64,000 nucleotides of DNA from Bacteroidota bacterium. Lineage in GTDB: Bacteria > Bacteroidota > Bacteroidia > Chitinophagales > Chitinophagaceae. Shown here piece after piece: positions 55,339 to 63,821 of this stretch (its first letter is position 1; each line of letters opens with the position of its first letter). Made by a program: the position numbers and the translations under genes. The stretch spans positions 1 through 64,000 of the forward strand of contig JAEZAM010000039.1 of the NCBI GenBank assembly GCA_023430465.1. Reading direction: 5' to 3'. A model generated the notes under the pieces. That model was not told the origin of the DNA. It did no database searches and saw only the letters and a program-made list of their open reading frames with translations.

Positions 55339-55989
55339 ATGGGCATCATTAAGGTAGCTATCGCCGACGACCATAAGATCTTCCGCAAAGGTGTGATCCT
55401 CTCGCTCCGTCCCTTTACCAATATCAAATTTGTACAGGAAGCCGAGCATGGTGATGAACTCCTCGCCGGGTTGGCAGAATCAGAACCCGATGTGGTACTG
55501 ATGGACCTGCGCATGCCCGGTAAAGACGGCATCGAGACCACCAAGATCATCAGCAAGCAATACCCCAACATCAAGGTACTCGTGCTCAGCATGTATGAAG
55601 ATGAGCGCTTTGTGTACCACCTCATGGAGAATGGCGCCAATGGCTATATGCTCAAGAATGCCGAGCCCCAGGAGATCCGCCGTGCCATCATGGAAGTGTC
55701 GGAAAAAGGCTATTACCTCAATAACTTCGTGAACCGCATCCTGCTCAAGAAATCCCATTCCCGGCAGAAAGTGGTGCCTTCCCTCAATAACGAAATTACC
55801 CTCTCCGATAAAGAACGCGATGTGCTTCGCTTTATCTGCATGGAGTTCACCGCCCAGGAGATCGCCCAGAAAATGGAGATCAGCCCCCGCACCGTAGAGG
55901 CCATCAAAGACCGCCTCATGGAGCGCTTCGGCAGCAAGAACACGGCAGGACTGGTGTTCTTTGCAGTGAAGAATAACCTGATCGATTAG
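55339..55989 (+). CDS. LuxR/NarL-type response regulator (second cassette)
   Basis: A 216-residue regulator: DD at 10-11, D56 in VVLMDLRMPGKDG, S in VLSMYED and K in YMLKNAE, then LuxR-type HTH (LSDKERDVLRFICMEFTAQEIAQKMEISPRTVEAIKDRLMERFGSKNTAGL). It lies 35 bp behind the kinase and should be its partner. A bidirectional terminator follows. Confidence 0.94.
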   Translation: MGIIKVAIADDHKIFRKGVILSLRPFTNIKFVQEAEHGDELLAGLAESEPDVVLMDLRMPGKDGIETTKIISKQYPNIKVLVLSMYEDERFVYHLMENGANGYMLKNAEPQEIRRAIMEVSEKGYYLNNFVNRILLKKSHSRQKVVPSLNNEITLSDKERDVLRFICMEFTAQEIAQKMEISPRTVEAIKDRLMERFGSKNTAGLVFFAVKNNLID

Positions 55990-56019
55990 TCAACAGGCCT
56001 ATCTGGTTAGAACGCGCAA

Positions 56020-56052
56020 TAAAAAACCCCCAACGGTTTGGGGGTAGTTATT
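56020..56052 (+). terminator. Bidirectional terminator
   Basis: ACCCCCAA (56026-56033) pairs with TTGGGGGT (56038-56045), loop CGGT. It has six A on the left and a T-rich right flank (TTATTTTAT), so it can serve the regulator (+) and scpB (-). Confidence 0.85.
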
Positions 56053-56086
56053 TTATATGTTGAGTTTCGGGCCTTTATTTTCCTTG

Positions 56087-56140
56087 CGTCCTTTGCTCAC
56101 TTTGCGGCCGTTGCGCCAGCAACGGCTTGCGTGAAACCAA
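56087..56140. repeat. Degenerate CTTTGCGTCTTTGCGTGAAA repeat, copy 1
   Basis: CCTTGCGTCCTTTGCTCACTTTGCGG followed later by TTGCGTGAAACC. The words match the clear copy at 62395-62447 in the same orientation as its right arm. Confidence 0.5.
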
Positions 56141-56155
56141 ACCCGCTGATGAACT

Positions 56156-56851
56156 TTAACCTTCCTGTTCGTCCGTTTTTTCCACCAGCTCCCCGTCTTC
56201 CGTTACCGCCATCAGCGCTGCATCGTCCTCGCCCTCCGCATTGCCTTCTTCTTCTCCTTCCTGCGCTACTACATCCTTGATCACGGTAGGTTCTACCAGT
56301 TGTTCCGCCAGCACCTCCTTGATCTTTGGCAGATCATCCGCTGAGTTGATGCCAAAATAATCCATGAAGTTCTTTGACGTGGAGTATACCAATGGATGGC
56401 CGGGCAGTTTCTCATTGCGGCCGGTGATGATGATCAGTTCTTTTTCCAGCAGTTTCTGCACGGCATAATCCGAGCTCACCCCACGGATGGCTTCGATCTC
56501 GCCTTTGGTCACCGGCTGTTTGTAAGCCACGATCGCCAAAGTTTCCAGTGCGGCTGCGGACAGGCGCTTCAGGAATTTATCGCCATTGAGCTGGGCGATG
56601 GTCTTGTGGAAATCCCTTTTGGTCAGGAACTGCCAGCCGCCACCGCTCTGGCGCACTTCAAACGGGTAAAACTCTGAGTTGTATTTTTCCTTCACACCTT
56701 CGATCGCTGCCTCTACCTGGTCCAGGGAGATCTTGTCTTCCATAAAGCCAAAGGCATTGTTCACAAGTTCAGTAATATCGAGGGAGGTCAGCGGTTTATC
56801 GCTGGCGAAGATCAGTGCTTCAATGTGGGGTATCAGGTTTGTAATTTCCAT
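56156..56851 (-). CDS. scpB: SMC-Scp complex subunit ScpB
   Basis: A 231-residue kleisin-associated protein with two winged-helix domains. The N-terminal IPHIEALIFASDKPLTSLDITELV and the central ETLAIVAYKQPVTKGEIEAIRGVSSDYAVQKLLEKELI are hallmark ScpB stretches. An acidic tail (EGEEEGNAEGEDDA) follows, as in other Bacteroidota. It acts with SMC and ScpA in chromosome condensation and segregation. scpA is not adjacent. Ends at the bidirectional terminator. Confidence 0.95.
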   Translation of the reverse strand: MEITNLIPHIEALIFASDKPLTSLDITELVNNAFGFMEDKISLDQVEAAIEGVKEKYNSEFYPFEVRQSGGGWQFLTKRDFHKTIAQLNGDKFLKRLSAAALETLAIVAYKQPVTKGEIEAIRGVSSDYAVQKLLEKELIIITGRNEKLPGHPLVYSTSKNFMDYFGINSADDLPKIKEVLAEQLVEPTVIKDVVAQEGEEEGNAEGEDDAALMAVTEDGELVEKTDEQEG

Positions 56852-56970
56852 ATCGTCAATATCAGGATGAAGGCAGGAATATCCGTTTGCCTAAGGCAGC
56901 AAAGTAGTTATAATGGGAGAGGGGTGGAAATTCTATTATTCACAAAACAGCGAAGGGCATGTGGATAGTG

Positions 56971-57000
56971 GGTTTCACAAAGGAAAAACGCAAAACTCGG
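56971..57000. repeat. Degenerate TTTCACGCAAAG-type repeat, copy 2
   Basis: GTTTCACAAAGGAAAAACGC plus AAAACTC, inverted relative to copy 1 and matching the left arm of the copy at 62395-62447. Confidence 0.45.
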
Positions 57001-57058
57001 TTCGACAGGCTCAGCGCAAGCAACCTTAAGCTCAAGCTCAACCTCAACCTCAACCTCA
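57001..57058. repeat. TTCGACAGGCTCA unit plus CTCAAC tandem repeat
   Basis: TTCGACAGGCTCAG is the reverse complement of the GAGCCTGTCGAA unit at 48123-48137. It is followed by AAGCTCAAGCTCAACCTCAA and further CTCAAC units that run up to the atpG stop codon (57056-57058). Confidence 0.6.
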
Positions 57059-57937
57059 ACCTTGCAACGCAGCTGCACCACTCACGATCTCCGTCAGCTC
57101 GGTGGTGATGGCCGCCTGTCTTGCGCGGTTGTAAGATATCTTCAGGCTGCGCAGCATCTCATTGGCATTCTCGCTGGCCTTGTCCATCGCCGTCATCCGT
57201 GCTCCATGCTCGGAGGCATTGGAATCCAGTACGGCCTTGTACAGTTGTGTATTGAGGATCTTCGGCATCAGCTCCGCCACCAGTTCTTCCTGGCTGGGGT
57301 CAAAGATGAAATCTGCCTTGATATCGCCCGCTTTCTTCTCCACCTTGGGGATAGGGAGGAAGCGCTCTACTTCAAATTTTTGCGTAGCGGCATTCCGGAA
57401 CTGGCTGTACACGATCTCTACCACGTCAAATTCATTCTCCCTGTACGCCTTCATGGCCGCCTGGGATACTTTCTGTACGTTCTCGTAGGTAAGGTTCAGG
57501 AAGATGTCCTTATAAGTGGCGTCTGCCTTGTAATTGTTCTTCAGGAAATGTTCATAGCCTTTCTTGCCAATGTTCCAGATGGTCACATTGCCTTTGGTAT
57601 GCTGGAGATTGTATTTCTCCGCAATGGCCGACTTGGCCAGCTTGATGACGTTGGTATTGAATGCGCCGGCCAGCCCACGATCGCTGGTGATCACGATCAG
57701 CAATACTTTTTCCACCGGGCGCTCTGTTGCCAGCTCCATACCCACTTCCCCTTCGCTGTTGCTGACGATGTTGCTCAGCATTTCCTGTAATTTCTTTGCA
57801 TACGGGCGCATCTGCTGGATGGCGTCCTGGGCACGGCGCAGCTTGGCAGCACTCACCATTTTCATGGCTTTGGTGATCTGCTGGGTACTTTGAACAGACT
57901 TGATCCTGTTGCGGACTTCCTTTAACTGACCGGCCAT
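57056..57937 (-). CDS. atpG: F1F0 ATP synthase subunit gamma
   Basis: A 293-residue gamma subunit, the rotor shaft of F1. N-terminal LKEVRNRIKSVQSTQQITKAMKMVSAAKLRRAQ and C-terminal ARMTAMDKASENANEMLRSLKISYNRARQAAITTELTEIVSGAAAL are the two helical coiled-coil ends of the family. It is not in an atp operon: upstream on the same strand is a lipoprotein gene and downstream scpB; beta and epsilon lie 42 kb away and no alpha gene is in the window. It has its own perfect -7 box 52 nt upstream. Confidence 0.96.
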   Translation of the reverse strand: MAGQLKEVRNRIKSVQSTQQITKAMKMVSAAKLRRAQDAIQQMRPYAKKLQEMLSNIVSNSEGEVGMELATERPVEKVLLIVITSDRGLAGAFNTNVIKLAKSAIAEKYNLQHTKGNVTIWNIGKKGYEHFLKNNYKADATYKDIFLNLTYENVQKVSQAAMKAYRENEFDVVEIVYSQFRNAATQKFEVERFLPIPKVEKKAGDIKADFIFDPSQEELVAELMPKILNTQLYKAVLDSNASEHGARMTAMDKASENANEMLRSLKISYNRARQAAITTELTEIVSGAAALQG

Positions 57938-57989
57938 AGTGTAGAAATTAAATAGAAAACGGGCTGAATTTCGTTCGTTTTTCCGGGCG

Positions 57990-57997
57990 CAAAGGTA
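57990..57997 (-). promoter_or_regulatory. -7 box of atpG
   Basis: TACCTTTG on the minus strand, exact consensus, continuing as CGCCC. It is very like the atpD box TACCTTTG-CGGCC. Confidence 0.55.
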
Positions 57998-58035
57998 GGA
58001 TGTAGCAGCGGAAATTCCATATCATGCTAAAAAAA

Positions 58036-58752
58036 TCAGGGCTGCTCTTTCAGCTCCAGCTCACGTTTGATGTTGTAGCTCAGGCTCAGCCGCCCACCTT
58101 CTTTGGGTGCTTCGCTCAATTGGATATCCCGGTCGTTGTAAAGCACCAGGTGGATGGGGCCCGGGCTGAGCCGGGCAATGGCCTGCCGGGGCAGCACGAT
58201 CCTGCCCTCTTTAGGGCGGAAAACGGTGTCGATCCCCTGGCTGTAGGAGGAAGTATCGGTCATCAGCACCTTAATATAGTCGGTACTGTCCACACCTGCC
58301 AGGCTGATGCCCAGTGAGTCGCGGCCGATGACCCCGGGGATATCAGCCGCCAGGCTGAATGCCGGGAACCGAAATGTCTGGCTGTATTTTTTCCCCTTGA
58401 TGTCCGTAAATACGATGGTGTGCTCGCCGGCAAAATCTGCCACCGGCCTCGTTACTTCATAATAGGCACCTTTGAGTGAAGAGCTGTCCACGGGGATCGG
58501 CTCCCCGTCCAGTGTCACATTGCTCGGTTCATCCAGCACCAGGGTAGTGCCTTCGGAGCCACCGAACCGGTATTGCAACTTCAGCGTTACATCGCCGCCT
58601 TCTTCATCGCCCCAGGCGGCATAATCAAAGTAGACTGTTTCGGGGTTCACATCCTTGCTGCCGCCGATCTCTTCATTCTTGCAGGACAACTGGAGAAATA
58701 CAACGAACAACGTGCAGATGCGGAGCGTGCGGGGGGAGAGGAGCGTGAACAT
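58036..58752 (-). CDS. Lipoprotein of unknown function
   Basis: A 238-residue predicted lipoprotein. The N-terminus (RICTLFVVFLQLSC) ends in a lipobox with C24, and the mature part is beta-rich with Ig-like strand patterns (VTLKLQYRFGGSEGTTLVL, YYEVTRPVADFAGEHTIVFTD, KKYSQTFRFPAF). No family recognised. It lies between divergent secA and atpG; it may be cotranscribed with atpG, though atpG has its own promoter box. Confidence 0.65.
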   Translation of the reverse strand: MFTLLSPRTLRICTLFVVFLQLSCKNEEIGGSKDVNPETVYFDYAAWGDEEGGDVTLKLQYRFGGSEGTTLVLDEPSNVTLDGEPIPVDSSSLKGAYYEVTRPVADFAGEHTIVFTDIKGKKYSQTFRFPAFSLAADIPGVIGRDSLGISLAGVDSTDYIKVLMTDTSSYSQGIDTVFRPKEGRIVLPRQAIARLSPGPIHLVLYNDRDIQLSEAPKEGGRLSLSYNIKRELELKEQP

Positions 58753-59062
58753 CGATGGGGATTCGGTTGGTTAAAGCACAAAAGTATTGCTCGCCGGCCT
58801 GATTGAGCATTATGTTTTGCCAAAAGGCGACAGCCACACAACAACGGGTATCGCTCCGGGTTATTGTCCTGTGGTTCCGGCAATTATAGCGGAAAATTCT
58901 GCGGGAATTGGCAGCGATCCATGGCTGCGGCACCAAAAAAACCGCCAACTAACTACTATCTTTGTCCTCCCCTGCCAAAATGACCTCGAATTGTATGTAG
59001 CATTTTTTTTGACAGGCAAATCGCAATCATTACTCAATTACAATACTCTATAACAAGAAATC
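58753..59062 (+). other. 310-bp divergent region before secA
   Basis: The gap between the lipoprotein gene and secA holds the secA -7 box (58957-58964). I see no ORF with coding character, no RNA structure resembling a SecM-type arrest peptide, and no repeat. Confidence 0.4.
58957..58964 (+). promoter_or_regulatory. -7 box of secA
   Basis: TATCTTTG, exact TAnnTTTG match, giving a leader of about 90 nt before the ATG at 59063. Confidence 0.5.
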
Positions 59063-62000
59063 ATGCTTGGTATTCTTTCCAAACTGTTCGGTGGTAATAA
59101 GTCGGATAAAGATGTAAAAAAGATCATGCCGGTGATCGAGAAGATCAACCAGCACTTTGCGGCTTATGCTTCGCTGAGCAATGACCAGCTTCGCCATAAA
59201 ACGCAGGAATTCCGGGAGCGCATCCGGGAAGCTCTCCGCGAGATCGATGATAACATTGCCAAAAAGAACGCAGAGGCCGAAGCACTGCCGTTCAATGACC
59301 TGGGCAGCAAGGATGCAATTTACCAGCAGGTTGATTTTCTCAAAAAAGACCGCGATAAAAAGATCGAATCAGCCCTTGAAGAGATCCTGCCTGAAGCATT
59401 TGCCGTAGTAAAAGAAACAGCCCGCCGCTTTAAGGAAAATACGGAGATCGTGTCAAAAGCGACTGACCTGGACCGCGAACTGTCTGCTGCCAATAAAAAA
59501 TACATTCGCCTCGATGGTGATAACGCCATTTACAGCAATACCTGGACCGCCGCCGGCGGCGAGGTGACCTGGAACATGGTGCACTATGATGTACAGTTGA
59601 TCGGTGGCGCCGTTCTTCATTCCGGTAAGATCGCTGAAATGGCTACGGGTGAGGGTAAAACGCTTGTTTCCACCCTGCCAGCATATCTGAACGCATTGCC
59701 CGGCGAAGGGGTACACATCGTAACGGTGAATGATTACCTCGCCCGTCGTGACCAGGAGTGGAACGGTACCATCTTCGAATGGCTCGGTCTCCGCGTGGAT
59801 TGCATCGATAAACACCAGCCAAACAGTGATGCGCGCCGCAAAGCCTACCTCGCCGATATCACTTATGGCACCAACAACGAATTTGGTTTTGACTATCTCC
59901 GCGATAACATGGTGCATTCACCCGAAGAAATGGTACAACGCAAACACCATTTTGCCATGGTGGATGAGGTTGACTCCGTCCTGATCGATGATGCGCGTAC
60001 ACCGCTGATCATTTCCGGCCCGGTGGCCCGTGGCGATGATCAGCAATATCATATTCATAAGCCACGTGTGCAGCAACTTGTGCAGGAGCAGGAACGCATC
60101 GTACGGAATGCCCTGAACGAGGCAAAGAAATTATTTGAAAAAGGGGAGGATGATCCTAAAACCGGGGGACTCCATCTTTATCGTGCATACCGCGGATTAC
60201 CGAAATATGGTCCGCTGATCAAGTTCCTCAGTGAGCCCGGCATCAAAGTGAAAATGCAGAAGGCGGAGAATCATTACCTGCAGGATCAGATGCGCAACAT
60301 GCACATCGTAGACAGCGAGTTGCTGTTTCACATCGATGAAAAGCAAAACTCCGTTGATCTCACTGAAAAAGGTCTGTCAGCCATCACGCGCTCCGGTGAA
60401 GATGAAGATTTCTTCGTACTGCCTGATATTGGCGTGAAGCTGGCTGAGGTGGAGAAAAGCGACCTCACCGCGGAAGAAAAATTACACAATAAAGAAGCGA
60501 TCCTGAGTGAATATTCGCAAAAGGCGGATCGCATCCATACCGTACAGCAATTGCTGAAGGCCTACTCCTTGTTTGAAAAAGATGATGAGTATGTGGTGAT
60601 TGATGGGGCCATCAAGATCGTGGATGAGCAGACCGGCCGTATCATGGAAGGTCGCCGGTACAGCGATGGCCTGCACCAGGCGCTGGAAGCAAAGGAAAAT
60701 GTGAAGATCGAAGCGGCCACGCAGACCTATGCCACCATCACGTTGCAAAACTATTTCCGGATGTACCACAAGCTTTGCGGTATGACCGGTACTGCGGAAA
60801 CAGAAGCGGCGGAGTTGTGGAGCATCTATAAGCTGGACGTGGTCAGCATCCCAACCAACCTCAAGATGGTGCGGGATGATAAGCAGGATCTCGTGTACAA
60901 GACCAAGCGGGAAAAATACAAGGCCGTCATCGATGAGGTGGAAATACTTCGCAATGCGGGCAGGCCCATACTTGTTGGTACTACCTCCGTGGAAATAAGT
61001 GAACTGCTGAGCCGGATGCTGCAGCAGAAAAAGATACCGCACAATGTACTTAACGCCAAGCAGCACGCTCGCGAAGCGGAAGTGGTGGCCAGTGCAGGTC
61101 TTGCCGGTGCGGTCACGATCGCTACGAACATGGCGGGTCGCGGTACGGACATCAAGCTCGGACCAGGTGTGAAGGATGCGGGTGGTCTGGCCATCATCGG
61201 TACAGAGCGCCATGAAAGCCGCCGTGTAGACCGCCAGCTTCGTGGTCGTGCGGGCCGCCAGGGTGATCCCGGAAGTTCCCAGTTCTATGTATCACTGGAA
61301 GATGACCTGATGCGTATGTTCGGCAGCGAACGTATCGCCTCCATGATGGATAAGCTGGGCTACAAAGAAGGTGATGTGATCCAGCACAGCATGATCAGCA
61401 ACAGTATCCAGCGTGCTCAGAAGAAAGTGGAAGAAAACAACTTTGGTATACGTAAACGACTGCTGGAATACGATGATGTGATGAACAAGCAACGGAATGT
61501 TGTTTATGGAAAACGCCAGCATGCCCTCTTCGGTGATCGCCTGGCGTTGGATATCGATAACGCATTCTCCGTAGTGGCGGAAGGACTGGTAAGCGGATTC
61601 CGTGAGCAGGAAGACTATGATGGATTCAAGATGGCCTGCATCGTGAACTTCGGTATCGAGACAGGTGTGGGCGAGGAAGAATTCCGTAAAGGCGATCTGA
61701 ATACCGTTGTAACAAAACTCTATAACGAAGCCACAGAAAATTATAACCGTCGCAAGGAAGATATGCGCAGGAATGCGGTACCTGTATTCCGCAATATCCG
61801 CCAGACACAGGGCAGCCACATCGAGAATGTGGTAGTGCCATTCACCGATGGCCGTAAAGGACTGAACGTAGTGGCTTCACTGGATAAAACCCTGGCAAAC
61901 GAGGGCGAAGAGCTTGTTGCCAATCTTGAGAAGACAATCACGCTGGTCGTGATTGATGATGCGTGGAAGGAGCATCTCCGCGCGATGGATGACCTGAAGC

Positions 62001-62386
62001 AAAGTGTGCAGACGGCTTACCTGGAACAGAAAGATCCGCTGGTAATTTATAAGGTAGAAGCATTCCAGCAGTTCAAGAACATGGATGCGGATGTGAACAA
62101 GGACATCGTATCATTCCTTTGCCATGCCAACATCCCTGTGCAGCAGCAGGCTGCCGCGCCTATCCGTGAAGCGAAGGTGGAGAAAACGGATTACAGCAAG
62201 ATGCGTGCGAACAAGGAAGAGATCGATGCTGCGGGTGATGACTACGCTGCCAATGAGCGCGACCGCTTTGAAGGGGATACTGCCATCAAGCAGGAGCCGA
62301 TCAAGGTGGGTCCCAAGATCGGGCGAAATGATCCATGCCCATGCGGAAGCGGGAAGAAGTATAAACAGTGCCACGGAAAGGAATAG
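59063..62386 (+). CDS. secA: Preprotein translocase ATPase SecA
   Basis: Motor ATPase of the Sec translocon, 1107 residues. The N-terminal part carries a Bacteroidota-type insertion before the DEAD motor. Walker A is MATGEGKTL (about 193-201), the DEAD-box variant is MVDEVDSVLIDDARTPLIISGP, helicase motif VI is QLRGRAGRQGDPG, and the C-terminus ends in the zinc-binding SEC-C motif CPCGSGKKYKQCH for SecB/lipid contact. It works at the inner membrane. lysA follows after a repeat hairpin. Confidence 0.97.
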   Translation: MLGILSKLFGGNKSDKDVKKIMPVIEKINQHFAAYASLSNDQLRHKTQEFRERIREALREIDDNIAKKNAEAEALPFNDLGSKDAIYQQVDFLKKDRDKKIESALEEILPEAFAVVKETARRFKENTEIVSKATDLDRELSAANKKYIRLDGDNAIYSNTWTAAGGEVTWNMVHYDVQLIGGAVLHSGKIAEMATGEGKTLVSTLPAYLNALPGEGVHIVTVNDYLARRDQEWNGTIFEWLGLRVDCIDKHQPNSDARRKAYLADITYGTNNEFGFDYLRDNMVHSPEEMVQRKHHFAMVDEVDSVLIDDARTPLIISGPVARGDDQQYHIHKPRVQQLVQEQERIVRNALNEAKKLFEKGEDDPKTGGLHLYRAYRGLPKYGPLIKFLSEPGIKVKMQKAENHYLQDQMRNMHIVDSELLFHIDEKQNSVDLTEKGLSAITRSGEDEDFFVLPDIGVKLAEVEKSDLTAEEKLHNKEAILSEYSQKADRIHTVQQLLKAYSLFEKDDEYVVIDGAIKIVDEQTGRIMEGRRYSDGLHQALEAKENVKIEAATQTYATITLQNYFRMYHKLCGMTGTAETEAAELWSIYKLDVVSIPTNLKMVRDDKQDLVYKTKREKYKAVIDEVEILRNAGRPILVGTTSVEISELLSRMLQQKKIPHNVLNAKQHAREAEVVASAGLAGAVTIATNMAGRGTDIKLGPGVKDAGGLAIIGTERHESRRVDRQLRGRAGRQGDPGSSQFYVSLEDDLMRMFGSERIASMMDKLGYKEGDVIQHSMISNSIQRAQKKVEENNFGIRKRLLEYDDVMNKQRNVVYGKRQHALFGDRLALDIDNAFSVVAEGLVSGFREQEDYDGFKMACIVNFGIETGVGEEEFRKGDLNTVVTKLYNEATENYNRRKEDMRRNAVPVFRNIRQTQGSHIENVVVPFTDGRKGLNVVASLDKTLANEGEELVANLEKTITLVVIDDAWKEHLRAMDDLKQSVQTAYLEQKDPLVIYKVEAFQQFKNMDADVNKDIVSFLCHANIPVQQQAAAPIREAKVEKTDYSKMRANKEEIDAAGDDYAANERDRFEGDTAIKQEPIKVGPKIGRNDPCPCGSGKKYKQCHGKE

Positions 62387-62394
62387 TTTTTTTA

Positions 62395-62447
62395 TTTCAC
62401 GCAAAGGAGCAAAGACGCAAAATTTTTCTTTGCGTCTTTGCGTGAAA
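62395..62447. repeat. TTTCACGCAAAG/CTTTGCGTGAAA hairpin, reference copy
   Basis: Left arm TTTCACGCAAAG plus AAAGACGCAAA, right arm TTTGCGTCTTTGCGTGAAA, with a T-rich loop. It lies just behind secA. Degenerate copies occur at 56087-56140 and 56971-57000. Confidence 0.75.
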
Positions 62448-62466
62448 CTCTTCTAACAATAGTCTC

Positions 62467-63663
62467 TTGACAAATCAACAACTAACTGAAATCGCCGGGC
62501 AATTCGGCACTCCCGTCTACGTTTACCACGCCGAGAAGATCCGGCAGCAATACGGAAAACTGACAGCCGCCTTCAGCGGGAGCAATGCCCGTTTTTTTTA
62601 TGCCTGCAAGGCACTCACCAATACGCATATCCTCCGGTATATCCATTTTCTTGGAGCGGGAATCGACTGCAGCTCGATCAATGAGGTGAAGCTGGCGCGC
62701 TACGCGGGATTTTCACCTGAAAAGATATTGTACACCTCCAACGGCATCGCCTTTTCTGAAATAGAAGAAGCGGTGAGTCTCGGTGTGCACGTGAACATCG
62801 ACAGTATCTCCAACCTGCGCAAGTTTGGTGAGCGCTATGGGCACGATTATCCTGTGGGTATCAGGCTCCGCCCCAACATCTTGGCAGGTGGCAATCTCAA
62901 GATATCAACCGGGCATGACAAGAGTAAATTCGGGATACCGGTAGAGCAGTTGCCGGAGGTGATCGAGCTCGTGAAAGAACTGAATATCCGGATCGTGGAC
63001 CTTCATATCCATACAGGCAGCGATATCAAGGATGCCGCTGTCTTTGTGAAAGGGCTGGACGTGATGTTCGAGATCATTCCTCATTTCCCCGAGTTGAAAT
63101 CGGTGGACTTGGGCGGTGGATTCAAAGTTCCTTACCAGGCCGGGGATGATGAGCTGGATATAGATGAGCTGGGGAGAAAAGTGAAAGAAGCATTTGAAGC
63201 AAATGAACAGGCAAGGCACCTGGAGATTTGGTTTGAACCCGGGAAATACCTGGTGAGTGAATGTGGTTATTTCATCACCACCGTGAACGTGATCAAGGAA
63301 ACGCCATCCGCCACGTTTGTTGCGGTGAACTCGGGGTTCAATCACCTCATCCGCCCAATGTTCTATGATGCCTACCACCGTATCGAGAATATCAGCAGAC
63401 CTGATGCACCTTTGAAGCGATATTCGATTGTAGGCAATATATGTGAGACAGACACTTTTGCCTGGGATCGTGAAATAAATGAAACCGCAGAAGGCGACCT
63501 GCTGGTCTTTTACAATGCGGGCGCTTATGGATTTGAAATGTCATCCAACTTCAACTCGCGCATGAAGCCTGCAGAAGTGATGATGATAAACGGGGAGTAC
63601 AGGCTCATACGGCGACGAACTGAATGGGAATCGCTCCTCATCGACCAACCGGCTTTTGATTGA
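62467..63663 (+). CDS. lysA: Diaminopimelate decarboxylase
   Basis: PLP-dependent decarboxylase that makes L-lysine from meso-diaminopimelate, 398 residues from a TTG start at 62467 (TNQQLTEIAGQFGTPVYVYHAEKI); no ATG suits the barrel. The Schiff-base Lys is in FFYACKALTN (about 49), with HIHTGSDI, GGGFKVPY for phosphate binding, and the C-terminal Cys-containing GNICETDTFAWD. Slightly short but within the Bacteroidota range. Terminator at 63688-63714. Confidence 0.95.
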   Translation: MTNQQLTEIAGQFGTPVYVYHAEKIRQQYGKLTAAFSGSNARFFYACKALTNTHILRYIHFLGAGIDCSSINEVKLARYAGFSPEKILYTSNGIAFSEIEEAVSLGVHVNIDSISNLRKFGERYGHDYPVGIRLRPNILAGGNLKISTGHDKSKFGIPVEQLPEVIELVKELNIRIVDLHIHTGSDIKDAAVFVKGLDVMFEIIPHFPELKSVDLGGGFKVPYQAGDDELDIDELGRKVKEAFEANEQARHLEIWFEPGKYLVSECGYFITTVNVIKETPSATFVAVNSGFNHLIRPMFYDAYHRIENISRPDAPLKRYSIVGNICETDTFAWDREINETAEGDLLVFYNAGAYGFEMSSNFNSRMKPAEVMMINGEYRLIRRRTEWESLLIDQPAFD

Positions 63664-63687
63664 CCATGTGTATATGTATGTAGCATG

Positions 63688-63714
63688 AGTCCTCCGACAG
63701 GGGGACTTTTTTAT
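63688..63714 (+). terminator. Intrinsic terminator of lysA
   Basis: AGTCCTCC (63688-63695) pairs with GGGGGACT (63700-63707), GACA loop, followed by six T from the end of the stem. Confidence 0.88.
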
Positions 63715-63821
63715 TTCCCCGGATAAATTTTTCTGTTTTCTCAATCTGGTTTCATAGGGCTCTCGTAGATGATCATACCTGCTTATCAATTACGATTTAA
63801 TTATCTTAAAAACATCTGCGT

